Program-made: the position numbers and the translations under genes
Shown: positions 23,376 through 30,678 of the stretch, piece by piece
Numbering within the stretch: position 1 is the first letter of the stretch
Layout of the letters: each line of letters begins with the position of its first letter
Source of the DNA: Megasphaera massiliensis
GTDB lineage: Bacteria; Bacillota; Negativicutes; Veillonellales; Megasphaeraceae
Assembly: GCF_000455225.1 (NCBI RefSeq)
Contig: NZ_HF954537.1
Location: 37,093-69,174, forward strand
Direction of reading: 5' to 3'
Length of the DNA: 32,082 nucleotides
The notes under the pieces: model-generated
What the model was told of the DNA's origin: nothing
Databases searched by the model: none
The model's input: only the letters and a program-made list of their open reading frames with translations

Positions 23376-23972
23376 ATGACGGAACAAGAATGGGAACAAC
23401 TTTTACAAATCAAGACGGCCGGCCGGGACGACAGTCACGCTGACGGCGAGCATCATCCCTATGAGCCGACGGACTACGGTGTCCTTGAAAAATTGGCCAA
23501 CAGCGGCTCTATCCGCAAGAAGGATACCCTTATCGACTATGGCAGCGGCAAAGGAAGGGTCAGTATCTTCATGACCTATCAGACCGGATGCCGCTCTATC
23601 GGCATCGAATACGACGAACGGTTGTGGCAGAAAGCCCTGGTCAACGCCAAGAGTCCGGCAGCTCGAAATAAGGTGTCCTTTATCCTGGCCGATGCAGCGG
23701 TGTATGACCTGCCAGATGAAGCCGACTGCTGTTTCTTCTTCAACCCCTTTGCCCTGCACACCCTGAAAAGGGTCCTGGGGAAGATCTTCGATTCTTTGCA
23801 GCGTCGGCCGCGGCGGCTGCGAATCTTCTTTTACTATCCTTATGAAGACGTGGAAGATTTTCTCAGCCACCACCTGCGCCTCGTGGCAGAAGACCCAATC
23901 GACTGCAGCGACCTCTTTGGCGGCGATGCGAAAGAAAAAATCCTCGTATATCGCGTGCGAGAGGAGCTGTAA
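23376..23972 (+). CDS. Class I SAM-dependent methyltransferase, substrate unknown
   Basis: 198 residues. Motif I TLIDYGSGKGRVSIFM, acidic end of beta-2 in SIGIEYDERL and motif III-like VSFILADAAVYDL identify a Rossmann-fold methyltransferase. An NPF motif (CFFFNPFAL) stands where catalytic NPPY/DPPF motifs of N-methyltransferases lie, so an amine or ring nitrogen substrate is conceivable. AAAAGGAGA precedes the start, and a TATAAT (23338-23343) lies upstream without a good -35. The stop is 4 bases from that of the convergent gene. Confidence 0.85.
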   Translation: MTEQEWEQLLQIKTAGRDDSHADGEHHPYEPTDYGVLEKLANSGSIRKKDTLIDYGSGKGRVSIFMTYQTGCRSIGIEYDERLWQKALVNAKSPAARNKVSFILADAAVYDLPDEADCCFFFNPFALHTLKRVLGKIFDSLQRRPRRLRIFFYYPYEDVEDFLSHHLRLVAEDPIDCSDLFGGDAKEKILVYRVREEL

Positions 23973-23976
23973 GACC

Positions 23977-24945
23977 TTAGCGATTTTGCTGATTCCGGAG
24001 ATAACGGGCCGCACTGCACCGCAGGGTATCGAGTTCATCGGCTTGGATATGGTCGTCGCATAGCGGCAGGATCTGATCTTGTAAGACGGAATCCGGCGCC
24101 GTTTTCAGCCTTTCCGGGTCCAGCCAGGGCAGGGCGAGATTTACTTTTTCCGGAGTCTCCTTTTCCGGTTTGGCAGCGGGAATGCGGTTGTAAGGGCAGG
24201 CATTTTGACAGGCATCACAGCCGACGACCCAAGACCCCATGGCTTTTTCAGGCAGCGCAGGCGGCAGTTGGCTTTTGCCGAAGGTATTCCAAAAAGAGAC
24301 GCACTTCAAAGGATTCATGGTAAAGGGGGCTGAAAGAGCCCGAGTCGGGCAATGGTCCTGACAGAGGCGGCATTGAGGGGCGCAGGGCTTCAGGTCGTGA
24401 TGTTGGTGGAGTTCACAGGACGCATCGATGACGAAGCCTTCGAGCATGACGAAGGAGCCCTTCTCGGTATAGAGAAAGTTGTTTTTCCGGATAATGCCCA
24501 AGCCGGCCTTCATGGCGGCATGACGAAGGCCGCCGATTTGAAGGTGGGAGCTTTTTTCGCCGCCTTCCCAGCGGATGCCTTCTGCCGTCAGCCAGTCGGT
24601 AAAGGCGTCTTTCTTCCGGAGTCCTTCATCGTCGAGGGATACTTGCGGGGCGAGAAAGAAGGCCCGAGCGTATTTCCCTTCAAGGGACTCGGGCAGGCGG
24701 TATCGGCCGAGCCACCACGTACAAATGATGACCGATTTAGCCCAGGGGAAGCGCTGTTTCGTTTTCATTCCGGGCCCTATGCGTTCATAAAAGGGGCGGC
24801 TCGTCGGTTCCTTTTCCAGTCGCTCTTGGAAGCGTTCCAGGTATTCATCCATCTCGTCGATGGCGATGATGCCGCAGTCGTCGTAGCCGGAAAGCAGGGC
24901 CTGTTGATAGATTTTTTCAGCAAGCAGAGACGGGGAGGTAGTCAT
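23977..24945 (-). CDS. QueG-like double 4Fe-4S cluster protein
   Basis: 322 residues. The C-terminal half carries two ferredoxin-like clusters: C188-x3-C192-x2-C195-x3-C199P and C243-x2-C246-x3-C250P with C215 between them. The order and GCDACQNACPYN match epoxyqueuosine reductase (QueG) and its relatives, including reductive-dehalogenase-like proteins. The N-terminal part is a cobalamin-binding type fold in that family. It might reduce epoxyqueuosine in tRNA, but the N-terminus differs from classic QueG and it is under TetR-type control, unusual for a tRNA modification enzyme. AAAGGAG precedes the ATG by 7 bases. Confidence 0.8.
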   Translation of the reverse strand: MTTSPSLLAEKIYQQALLSGYDDCGIIAIDEMDEYLERFQERLEKEPTSRPFYERIGPGMKTKQRFPWAKSVIICTWWLGRYRLPESLEGKYARAFFLAPQVSLDDEGLRKKDAFTDWLTAEGIRWEGGEKSSHLQIGGLRHAAMKAGLGIIRKNNFLYTEKGSFVMLEGFVIDASCELHQHHDLKPCAPQCRLCQDHCPTRALSAPFTMNPLKCVSFWNTFGKSQLPPALPEKAMGSWVVGCDACQNACPYNRIPAAKPEKETPEKVNLALPWLDPERLKTAPDSVLQDQILPLCDDHIQADELDTLRCSAARYLRNQQNR

Positions 24946-24971
24946 AGGAGACTCCTTTCTGATAAAAAAAA

Positions 24972-25016
24972 TAAACCACTTGGTCTATTTATAGACCGAT
25001 TAGTCTATTTTGTCAA
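24972..25016. promoter_or_regulatory. TetR operators over the QueG-like gene promoter
   Basis: Leftward promoter: TTGACA (25016-25011), 17-bp spacer, TATAAA (24993-24988). Two inverted repeats of the form TAGACC-N4-GGTCTA lie 20 bp apart: TAAACCacttGGTCTA (24972-24987) and TAGACCgattAGTCTA (24992-25007). A third, offset palindrome GGTCTA-TTTA-TAGACC (24982-24997) overlaps both. Binding would cover the -10 and spacer. Confidence 0.75.
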
Positions 25017-25024
25017 TACCTGTA

Positions 25025-25053
25025 TTGCATTCCTGCTCTATTTTTTGTATAGT
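25025..25053 (+). promoter_or_regulatory. Promoter of the TetR regulator gene
   Basis: TTGCAT (25025-25030), 17-bp spacer, TATAGT (25048-25053), just outside the operators. Confidence 0.55.
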
Positions 25054-25072
25054 AGCGGAGGAGGGACGCGTT

Positions 25073-25663
25073 ATGACTAAAGGTGAAGAAACGAAAGAAA
25101 AGATTATCTGCCGGGCTGCCGGCTTGTTTTGGGAAAAGGGCTATGTGGCAACCGGTGTCCAGGATATTTTGACGGCCGCCGGGGTGACCAAGGGCTCATT
25201 CTATTTTTATTTCAAGCGTAAAAAAGACGTCGGTTTTGCAGCTGCGGAATTTTATGAAAAACGGGTCTTGGGGATGATGGAAGAGATCGCCGACCGGGAA
25301 GGAGCTTGGGAACCTTTTATACGAGGCGTCGCAGCGACTATGATACAGGAGGCCGAAGAAGGCCGTTTTTATGGGTGTCCCTTTTCGGTGCTGGGCATGG
25401 AAATCGCCTTTAGCGAACCGGATTTGGCAGCAGCCTTCTTACAGGGACTGGAAAAGATACGGGTCTTGTTTCAAACCGTCCTTCGTCAGTCGGGGGTGCC
25501 GGAAGGGAAGGCGGAAGGGATGTCGCGGTTGCTATTGACCTCTTACGAAGGCTACCTCCTGCAGTACCGACTGAGCAAGGATATTCGCTGGCTGACATGG
25601 ATGAGGGACGACTTGTCAAGGGCAAAGAGCCAATCAGATCTGGTGGAATCGGAGGAAGATTGA
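25073..25663 (+). CDS. TetR/AcrR family transcriptional regulator
   Basis: 196 residues from ATG 25073 with GGAGGAGGG upstream. The N-terminal helix-turn-helix (ETKEKIICRAAGLFWEKGYVATGVQDILTAAGVTKGSFYFYFKRKKDV) is a textbook TetR_N domain; the rest is the helical ligand domain, which resembles the YxaF/LmrA-type (AcrR) C-terminal layout including the GCPFSVLGMEIA segment. It is divergent from the QueG-like gene, whose promoter it most likely represses through two TAGACC/GGTCTA operators. Ligand unknown. Confidence 0.92.
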   Translation: MTKGEETKEKIICRAAGLFWEKGYVATGVQDILTAAGVTKGSFYFYFKRKKDVGFAAAEFYEKRVLGMMEEIADREGAWEPFIRGVAATMIQEAEEGRFYGCPFSVLGMEIAFSEPDLAAAFLQGLEKIRVLFQTVLRQSGVPEGKAEGMSRLLLTSYEGYLLQYRLSKDIRWLTWMRDDLSRAKSQSDLVESEED

Positions 25664-25754
25664 GGGTAAGTCTGTTTTCATCCGCTCGGGTCAGCTCGCT
25701 CCGACAGAAATTTTATTTCTGAAAATAAAAATCAAAAAGCGTTAGAAAAGCAAC

Positions 25755-25833
25755 ATACCTCCTGTACATAATCTGGTAGGATAAGATCATCAAGCGAGAG
25801 CTTATGAAGATAAGAGATTGCGTCAGGAGGTAT
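25755..25833 (+). promoter_or_regulatory. Possible SD-sequestering leader of the DUF2249 gene
   Basis: ATACCTCCTG (25755-25764) is the exact reverse complement of CAGGAGGTAT (25824-25833), which contains the ribosome binding site of the next gene. If transcription begins before 25755 the two would form a 10-bp helix hiding the SD. No clear promoter was found, so the transcript start is the open point. Confidence 0.4.
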
Positions 25834-25837
25834 TCCT

Positions 25838-26521
25838 ATGTATAACGAATGGAAAGATAAAAAAGAACAGTTTAAGGTCATCGATCTGCGTCAGGCGAAG
25901 GGCAACTTTTCCCAGGGCCTCTTCAAACAGGCCGACCAGGTTGAAGCCGGCAGCGGACTGCACCTCATCCAGAGTTTTGAACCGTACCCGCTCTATGAAG
26001 CCATGACCGACCGGGGATTTGAATACTATGTCGAAGAAGTACAGCCTCATGAATACCACATCTGGTTCTATCGCCGTGAAGCCAAGGCGGCATCGGGGAA
26101 GAAGCCCTTCGGTCCGGCAGCCCTCTTGAATTTCCCCATCATCGATAAGAATTTGGGCCGCATTGCCGTCGAATTCTGGGATGAAACGTGGAACGACGAA
26201 CGCCATTACCTACCCTATGAAATACGGCTCATGTTGTCCCTGGCCAATGCCGTCGGTGCCGGCCGCCATCGCCAGGCTGTGCGGGAACTGGTCAAAGCCT
26301 ATATCCACGGCATCGATTCTAGGGCTTTAGACGACGTATTCGAACTCATTGCCTGGAATCAGGGCATCGGCTTCTTCAGTTCTGAAATCGGCCCGTCGCC
26401 CTTATTCGGAGCCTATAAATTAATCAAGCAGGAAGAAGAAAAGGGGACCGATCGGGAATCCATTAAGCACCTCTTGATGGAACAGTTCGGCGAAAAGAAT
26501 CAGCAAGTCAAAGTATTATAA
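25838..26521 (+). CDS. DUF2249-containing two-domain protein
   Basis: 227 residues; AGGAGG 7-8 bases upstream fixes the start. The N-terminal part (about 12-80: VIDLRQAKGNFSQGLFKQADQVEAGSGLHLIQSFEPYPLYEAMTDRGFEYYVEEVQPHEYHIWFYR) is a DUF2249/TusA-like fold. The C-terminal part (about 125-205: YEIRLMLSLANAVGAGRHRQAVRELVKAYIHGIDSRALDDVFELIAWNQGIG) has the helix pattern of an AhpD/carboxymuconolactone-decarboxylase-like domain. The whole protein has no cysteine, so neither a TusA-type thiol nor an AhpD CxxC is present. A binding or sensing role is more likely than sulfur transfer. The C-terminal assignment is tentative. Confidence 0.7.
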   Translation: MYNEWKDKKEQFKVIDLRQAKGNFSQGLFKQADQVEAGSGLHLIQSFEPYPLYEAMTDRGFEYYVEEVQPHEYHIWFYRREAKAASGKKPFGPAALLNFPIIDKNLGRIAVEFWDETWNDERHYLPYEIRLMLSLANAVGAGRHRQAVRELVKAYIHGIDSRALDDVFELIAWNQGIGFFSSEIGPSPLFGAYKLIKQEEEKGTDRESIKHLLMEQFGEKNQQVKVL

Positions 26522-26540
26522 GCGATGGCATAGGATGTTG

Positions 26541-26598
26541 AAAGAAGGATTGCACAGAAGGGCTTGAAGGGGCCTTAATGCAGCGATCCTTCTTTTTT
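26541..26598 (+). terminator. Terminator after the DUF2249 gene
   Basis: AAAGAAGGAT / ATCCTTCTTT stem (26541-26550 / 26586-26595) with a nested AAGG/CCTT pairing and a T run. Confidence 0.8.
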
Positions 26599-26606
26599 GT
26601 TATAAT
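26598..26606 (+). promoter_or_regulatory. Extended -10 promoter of pepT-pepC
   Basis: TGT-TATAAT, an extended -10, directly abuts the T run of the preceding terminator; no convincing -35 is visible. Confidence 0.6.
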
Positions 26607-26645
26607 AGAGGCGTAATATTGTAGTACAGAAAAGGAAGTGTTACC

Positions 26646-27890
26646 ATGCTCCATCGCGATGCATTGATCAATCGTTTTTTGAAATACGTCTCTTTTGATA
26701 CCCAGTCGGACGAAGAAAATGACGCCGTTTGCCCGAGTACGCCGGGCCAGCTCGTCTTTTCCAAAGCCTTAGCCGAAGAATTGAAAGGCCTCGGCCTTTC
26801 CGACGTTTCCATCGATGAACACGGCTACGTCATGGCCACCTTGCCTGCTAACGGCGTCGACGGCCCCGTCGTCGGCTTCATTTCTCACGTCGATACCAGC
26901 CCCGATGCCTCGGGGAAGGACATCAAGGTCGTCCGCAAAGATAATTACGACGGCAAGGATATCGTCTTGAATGAAGAAAAGAACATCGTCTTTTCGACGG
27001 AATCCTTCCCGGAAATCCTCAAATATAAGGGTCAGGACATCTTGTTCACCGACGGCACGACCCTCCTCGGTGCCGATGACAAGGCCGGCGTCACGGCCAT
27101 CGTCAGCGCCGTCGAATATTTGATCCAACATCCGGACGTGAAGCACGGCAAGATTCGCATCGGCTTTACGCCGGACGAAGAAACGGGCCGCAGTGCTGCC
27201 TTGTTCGATGTCGAAAAATTCGGCGCTCACTTTGCCTACACCGTCGACGGCGGCGAATTGGGCGGTCTTGAATATGAAAACTTCAACGCTGCTAATTGGA
27301 CCATTACCTTCCACGGCCGCAGCGTCCATACCGGCGATGCCAAGGGCAAGATGAAAAACGCCCTGACCATGGCCGCTGAATGGCAGCAGCTCCTGCCGGC
27401 CGGGGAAAAACCGGAATACACCGAAGGCCATGAAGGCTTCTTCCACGTCTATAAACTGAACGGCGACGTCGAAACGTGCACGATGCACATCCTCATCCGC
27501 GACCACGACCGGAAACTTTTTGAACAGCGAAAGGCCTTCCTGCGGCAGATGGCTGCTCTCTTTACCGATAAATACGGCCAAGGGACGGTGGACCTCGACG
27601 AACGGGACGTCTACTATAACATGCTGGAAAAAATCGAAGACGGTCATATGGACGTCGTCGACCTGGCTAAGACGGCCATGGAAGCCGTCGGCGTTACGCC
27701 GGAAGTCGCTCCCATCCGCGGCGGTACCGACGGGGCTCAGCTCTCCTTCCGCGGCCTGCCGTGCCCCAATCTCTTTACGGGCGGTGCCAACTTCCACGGC
27801 CGTTTCGAATACCTGCCCATTGAGTCTTTGGTCAAAGCCTGCGAAACGGTCATTGAAATCGCCAAACGGGCTTATACGTTACAGAAATAG
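26646..27890 (+). CDS. pepT: Peptidase T (tripeptide aminopeptidase)
   Basis: 414 residues, normal for M20B PepT. Zinc-site motifs are in order: FISHVDTSPD (H81, catalytic D83), GADDKAG (D144), TPDEETGRS (general base E178, E179) and the late IRGGTDGAQLS. The dimerisation lid contains the characteristic DGGELGGLEYENFNAA. It removes N-terminal residues from tripeptides in the cytoplasm. AAAAGGAAG lies ahead of the ATG. The 8-base gap to pepC makes a peptidase operon that recovers amino acids from imported or degraded peptides. Confidence 0.97.
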   Translation: MLHRDALINRFLKYVSFDTQSDEENDAVCPSTPGQLVFSKALAEELKGLGLSDVSIDEHGYVMATLPANGVDGPVVGFISHVDTSPDASGKDIKVVRKDNYDGKDIVLNEEKNIVFSTESFPEILKYKGQDILFTDGTTLLGADDKAGVTAIVSAVEYLIQHPDVKHGKIRIGFTPDEETGRSAALFDVEKFGAHFAYTVDGGELGGLEYENFNAANWTITFHGRSVHTGDAKGKMKNALTMAAEWQQLLPAGEKPEYTEGHEGFFHVYKLNGDVETCTMHILIRDHDRKLFEQRKAFLRQMAALFTDKYGQGTVDLDERDVYYNMLEKIEDGHMDVVDLAKTAMEAVGVTPEVAPIRGGTDGAQLSFRGLPCPNLFTGGANFHGRFEYLPIESLVKACETVIEIAKRAYTLQK

Positions 27891-27898
27891 GAGGTACC

Positions 27899-29209
27899 AT
27901 GAAAGAAATTACGCAAGACTTGTTACAGGGCTTTCACAAGGCCTATGCATCCGATAAAGAAGCTCAGGTCCTCCATTCGGCCCTGGCTAAGACCGATATG
28001 GCGGAACTTTCCTACGTTCCCGCAGCGGGGGCGAAATTAAAAGGCGCCTTTTCCGTCGAAGTCGTGACCCGAGGGATTACGGCCCAACAGAAATCGGGGC
28101 GCTGCTGGCTCTTTGCGGCCCTCAATATCCTCCGGGAAAAGGTGGCTGAAACCTGCCGTCTCGACAGCTTTGAACTGTCACAGAACTACCTCTCTTTTTA
28201 TGACAAATTAGAAAAAGCAAACAACTTCTTGGAAATGGTCATTGAAAATGCCCATGAACCGATCAAGGGACAGGCTATGCAGTATGTCCTGCGCGGCATG
28301 ACCGACGGCGGCTACTGGACGGAAGCCGTAGACCTCATCGAAAAATACGGCGTCGTTCCTAAACAGGTCCAGCCTGAATCGTACCAGTCGGACCACACCG
28401 ACCGCTTCGTGACCGTGATGAACCGCCTACTGCGAAAAGACGCCATGGAGCTGCGGGAATTGGTCCTGGCCGGAAAAGATCCTTATGGACGTAAACAGGA
28501 AATGTTGGCTGAAATTTATAAGGCCGAATGCATCGCCTTTGGCGAGCCCGTTCAGACCTTTGACTTCGCCTATCGCGACAAGGACAAGGTCTATCACGAA
28601 GAACGGAATCTGACGCCGCAGGAGTTTTACCAAAAGTACGTCGGCATCTCCCTTCGCGATTACGTACCGGTCATCCACGAACCGACGCCGGATAAGCCCC
28701 TTCATCGCCTCATCCGCTTCCATGGGATTGAAAATATGGCCGGCTCCGATATGGAAGCCCTCCACCTGTCCCAAGAAGAGCTGGAAGATTTGTGCATCAC
28801 ACAGCTGAAAGCTGGCCAGGCCGTGTGGTTTGCCTGCGATGCCGGTGCCTTCGGGGCTCGAAAAGACGGGGTCTGGGATCCGGACAGCGTTCAGTATGAA
28901 GCCTTATTAGGCGGTTTTTCGACAGACATGCCTAAGGGAGAACGCCTGCAGTACGGCAGCAGTTCGGCGACGCACGCCATGCTGCTCACGGGCGTCCACT
29001 TCGATGGCGACGGCAAAGCCGACCGCTGGAAAATCGAAAATTCCTGGGGCAAAGACGTCGGCGATCAGGGCTATTTCGTCTGCTCGGCCAAGTATTTTAA
29101 AGAATACGTCTATGAAGCCGTCATCGACCGCCGCCACTTCAGCCCGGATCAGACGGCCATGCTGGAAACGGAACCGGTCGTCATCAACGCCTGGGACGAA
29201 GATTGTTAG
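27899..29209 (+). CDS. pepC: Aminopeptidase C (bleomycin hydrolase family)
   Basis: 436 residues, standard for C1B cysteine peptidases. Active site: QKSGRCWLFAALN with C69, H359 in ATHAMLLTG and N381 in IENSWG. Family members form a hexameric barrel in the cytoplasm and trim N-terminal residues. The C-terminal tail ...VVINAWDEDC ends in Cys, where homologues carry the short C-terminal arm that reaches into the active site. GGAGG lies 6 bases before the ATG. Confidence 0.97.
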   Translation: MKEITQDLLQGFHKAYASDKEAQVLHSALAKTDMAELSYVPAAGAKLKGAFSVEVVTRGITAQQKSGRCWLFAALNILREKVAETCRLDSFELSQNYLSFYDKLEKANNFLEMVIENAHEPIKGQAMQYVLRGMTDGGYWTEAVDLIEKYGVVPKQVQPESYQSDHTDRFVTVMNRLLRKDAMELRELVLAGKDPYGRKQEMLAEIYKAECIAFGEPVQTFDFAYRDKDKVYHEERNLTPQEFYQKYVGISLRDYVPVIHEPTPDKPLHRLIRFHGIENMAGSDMEALHLSQEELEDLCITQLKAGQAVWFACDAGAFGARKDGVWDPDSVQYEALLGGFSTDMPKGERLQYGSSSATHAMLLTGVHFDGDGKADRWKIENSWGKDVGDQGYFVCSAKYFKEYVYEAVIDRRHFSPDQTAMLETEPVVINAWDEDC

Positions 29210-29268
29210 TCCGTACCGTTGGATAGTAAACATAGCTTTGCCAGTTCGACGGCCGGAGCATGAATGAG

Positions 29269-29304
29269 AGAGGACTGCCGCTCGAGCGGCAGTCCTCTTT
29301 GTTT
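29269..29304 (+). terminator. Terminator of pepT-pepC
   Basis: Perfect 30-base palindrome, arms AGAGGACTGCCGC / GCGGCAGTCCTCT around TCGA, followed by TTTGTTT. Confidence 0.9.
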
Positions 29305-29350
29305 AGTTCAATATTCCCTACGGAGATACTTTTTAAAAGGAGTGATTTCT

Positions 29351-29818
29351 ATGGCTTTTTCAATCGTTCACGGCGATATCGTTACCATGGACACCGACGC
29401 TATCGTCAATGCGGCCAATTCTCAATTGCTGGCCGGAAGCGGCGTCTGCGGGGCTATTTTCCGCGCCGTCGGGACGCGGGCTGATGAACTTCAAAAAGAA
29501 TGTCTGGCCAAGGCTCCTTGTCCGACAGGGCAGTCGGTCCTTACCGAGAGTTATGGCCTGAAGGCCCGATACATCATCCATACGGTCGGTCCCGTTTGGC
29601 AGGGAGGAGGGCAAGGCGAAAGGGAACTCTTGTACAGCTGTTATGAGACGGCTTTAGGCTTGGCCGCGGAAGCGAATTGTAAGTCTATCGCTTTTCCCCT
29701 TATTTCAGCAGGTATCTTCGGTTATCCCAAGGAAGAAGCCTTAGACGTTGCTCGAAAGGCTGTACGTGACTTTTTAAGACACCATGACATGGACGTTCGC
29801 CTCGTCCTCTATCCTTGA
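29351..29818 (+). CDS. Macro domain protein (ADP-ribose derived signal hydrolase)
   Basis: 155 residues, a stand-alone macro domain. ADP-ribose-binding motifs: HGDIVTMDTDAIVNAANSQLL, GSGVCGAIFRAVG and FPLISAGIFGYPKEEAL. Family members remove ADP-ribose from proteins or deacetylate O-acetyl-ADP-ribose. The loop that reads GGGVDGAIH in YmdB/MacroD is GSGVCGAIF here, replacing the Asp by Cys as in alphavirus nsP3 macro domains. ATG 29351 with AAAAGGAG is used; the longer frame runs back into the pepC terminator. The reading frame ends soon after VRLVLYP, slightly earlier than most homologues. Confidence 0.9.
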   Translation: MAFSIVHGDIVTMDTDAIVNAANSQLLAGSGVCGAIFRAVGTRADELQKECLAKAPCPTGQSVLTESYGLKARYIIHTVGPVWQGGGQGERELLYSCYETALGLAAEANCKSIAFPLISAGIFGYPKEEALDVARKAVRDFLRHHDMDVRLVLYP

Positions 29819-29891
29819 AAAAGTTCCGGGGACTCTTGGCACCGAGGGCGATGGGAACCGGCTGCTCTTACGGGAAAATGCTGTTTTTGCC

Positions 29892-29920
29892 TTGTGCCTT
29901 TAGCTTCTTTGCTATAAAAT
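29892..29920 (+). promoter_or_regulatory. Promoter of the TVP38 family gene
   Basis: TTGTGC (29892-29897), 17-bp spacer, TAAAAT (29915-29920). Confidence 0.5.
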
Positions 29921-29963
29921 GAAATTAAGCGTGAATCTATGATTATGGGAAGTGGAACCTGTT

Positions 29964-30650
29964 ATGAATCGAACGATGATTGCCAATTTGATGAAGCCTT
30001 TGACCTTGGTACTGCTGGTCGGCATCTGTCTGGCCATTCATTGGCTTATGCCGTCTTTTTACAGCACCCTGTGGCAGCTGACGCTGCAGCATGATATTCC
30101 GGGACTGACCGATTATATCTCGTCCTTTGGCAGCGTAGCCGTCTTTATCATGATCCTGCTCATCGTGCTGACCAATATGACCGGTTTGCCGTCGGTCCAG
30201 TTCGTCACCGTCAACGGCATCCTCTTCGGCCTCGTGCCGGGGATTCTCATCTCCTGGGCCGGGCAGGTCATCGGCAACGTATTGGCTTTCATCATCATGC
30301 GCTACGTCTTTCGGCATAAGGCCCAGGCCTTAGTCGATAAGAGCCGATGGTTGTCGCAGCTCAACGGGAAAATCGACTGTAAGCTGGTCTTCTTCTTTCG
30401 GGCCATTCCCTATTCTCCCAACTTTGTCGTCACGGCCTTTGCAGCCCTGGGCCGCATCGGTTTTGCCGAACACGGTACAGCGACCATGGCCGGGAAAATC
30501 CTCGCCGTCTGTATGGAAGTCTGGCTGGGCTACGACCTCATCCATTTTAACCCCCACAGCCTGATAGCCGTCTGTCTGATGGTCTGTCTTTTGGCGGTCC
30601 TGCTCTTCGGCAGCCGCCGCTGGCTGAAGCATAAAAGTAGTTTAAAATAA
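29964..30650 (+). CDS. TVP38/TMEM64 family (VTT domain) inner-membrane protein
   Basis: 228 residues from ATG 29964; an in-frame GTG at 29952 overlaps the purine-rich AGTGGAA likely used as ribosome binding site. About five to six hydrophobic segments. The VTT signature is present: a re-entrant LTNMTGLPSVQFVTVNGILFGLVPGILISWAGQVIGNVLAFIIMRY, then FFFRAIPYSPNFVVTAFAALGRI. The related DedA family includes lipid flippases such as undecaprenyl-phosphate recyclers; the exact cargo of TVP38 types in bacteria is not settled. Confidence 0.88.
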   Translation: MNRTMIANLMKPLTLVLLVGICLAIHWLMPSFYSTLWQLTLQHDIPGLTDYISSFGSVAVFIMILLIVLTNMTGLPSVQFVTVNGILFGLVPGILISWAGQVIGNVLAFIIMRYVFRHKAQALVDKSRWLSQLNGKIDCKLVFFFRAIPYSPNFVVTAFAALGRIGFAEHGTATMAGKILAVCMEVWLGYDLIHFNPHSLIAVCLMVCLLAVLLFGSRRWLKHKSSLK

Positions 30651-30678
30651 TATCACATATATGTAGGAGGTATTTCTT

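Noticed and set aside
25705-25721. CAGAAAT-TTT-ATTTCTG hairpin after the TetR gene as a terminator
   Set aside because: Weak AT-rich 7-bp stem with an A-rich rather than T-rich tail; too little to call.
26769-27797. Long antisense open frame (342 codons) across pepT
   Set aside because: Same codon-bias shadow effect; the sense strand encodes complete PepT motifs.
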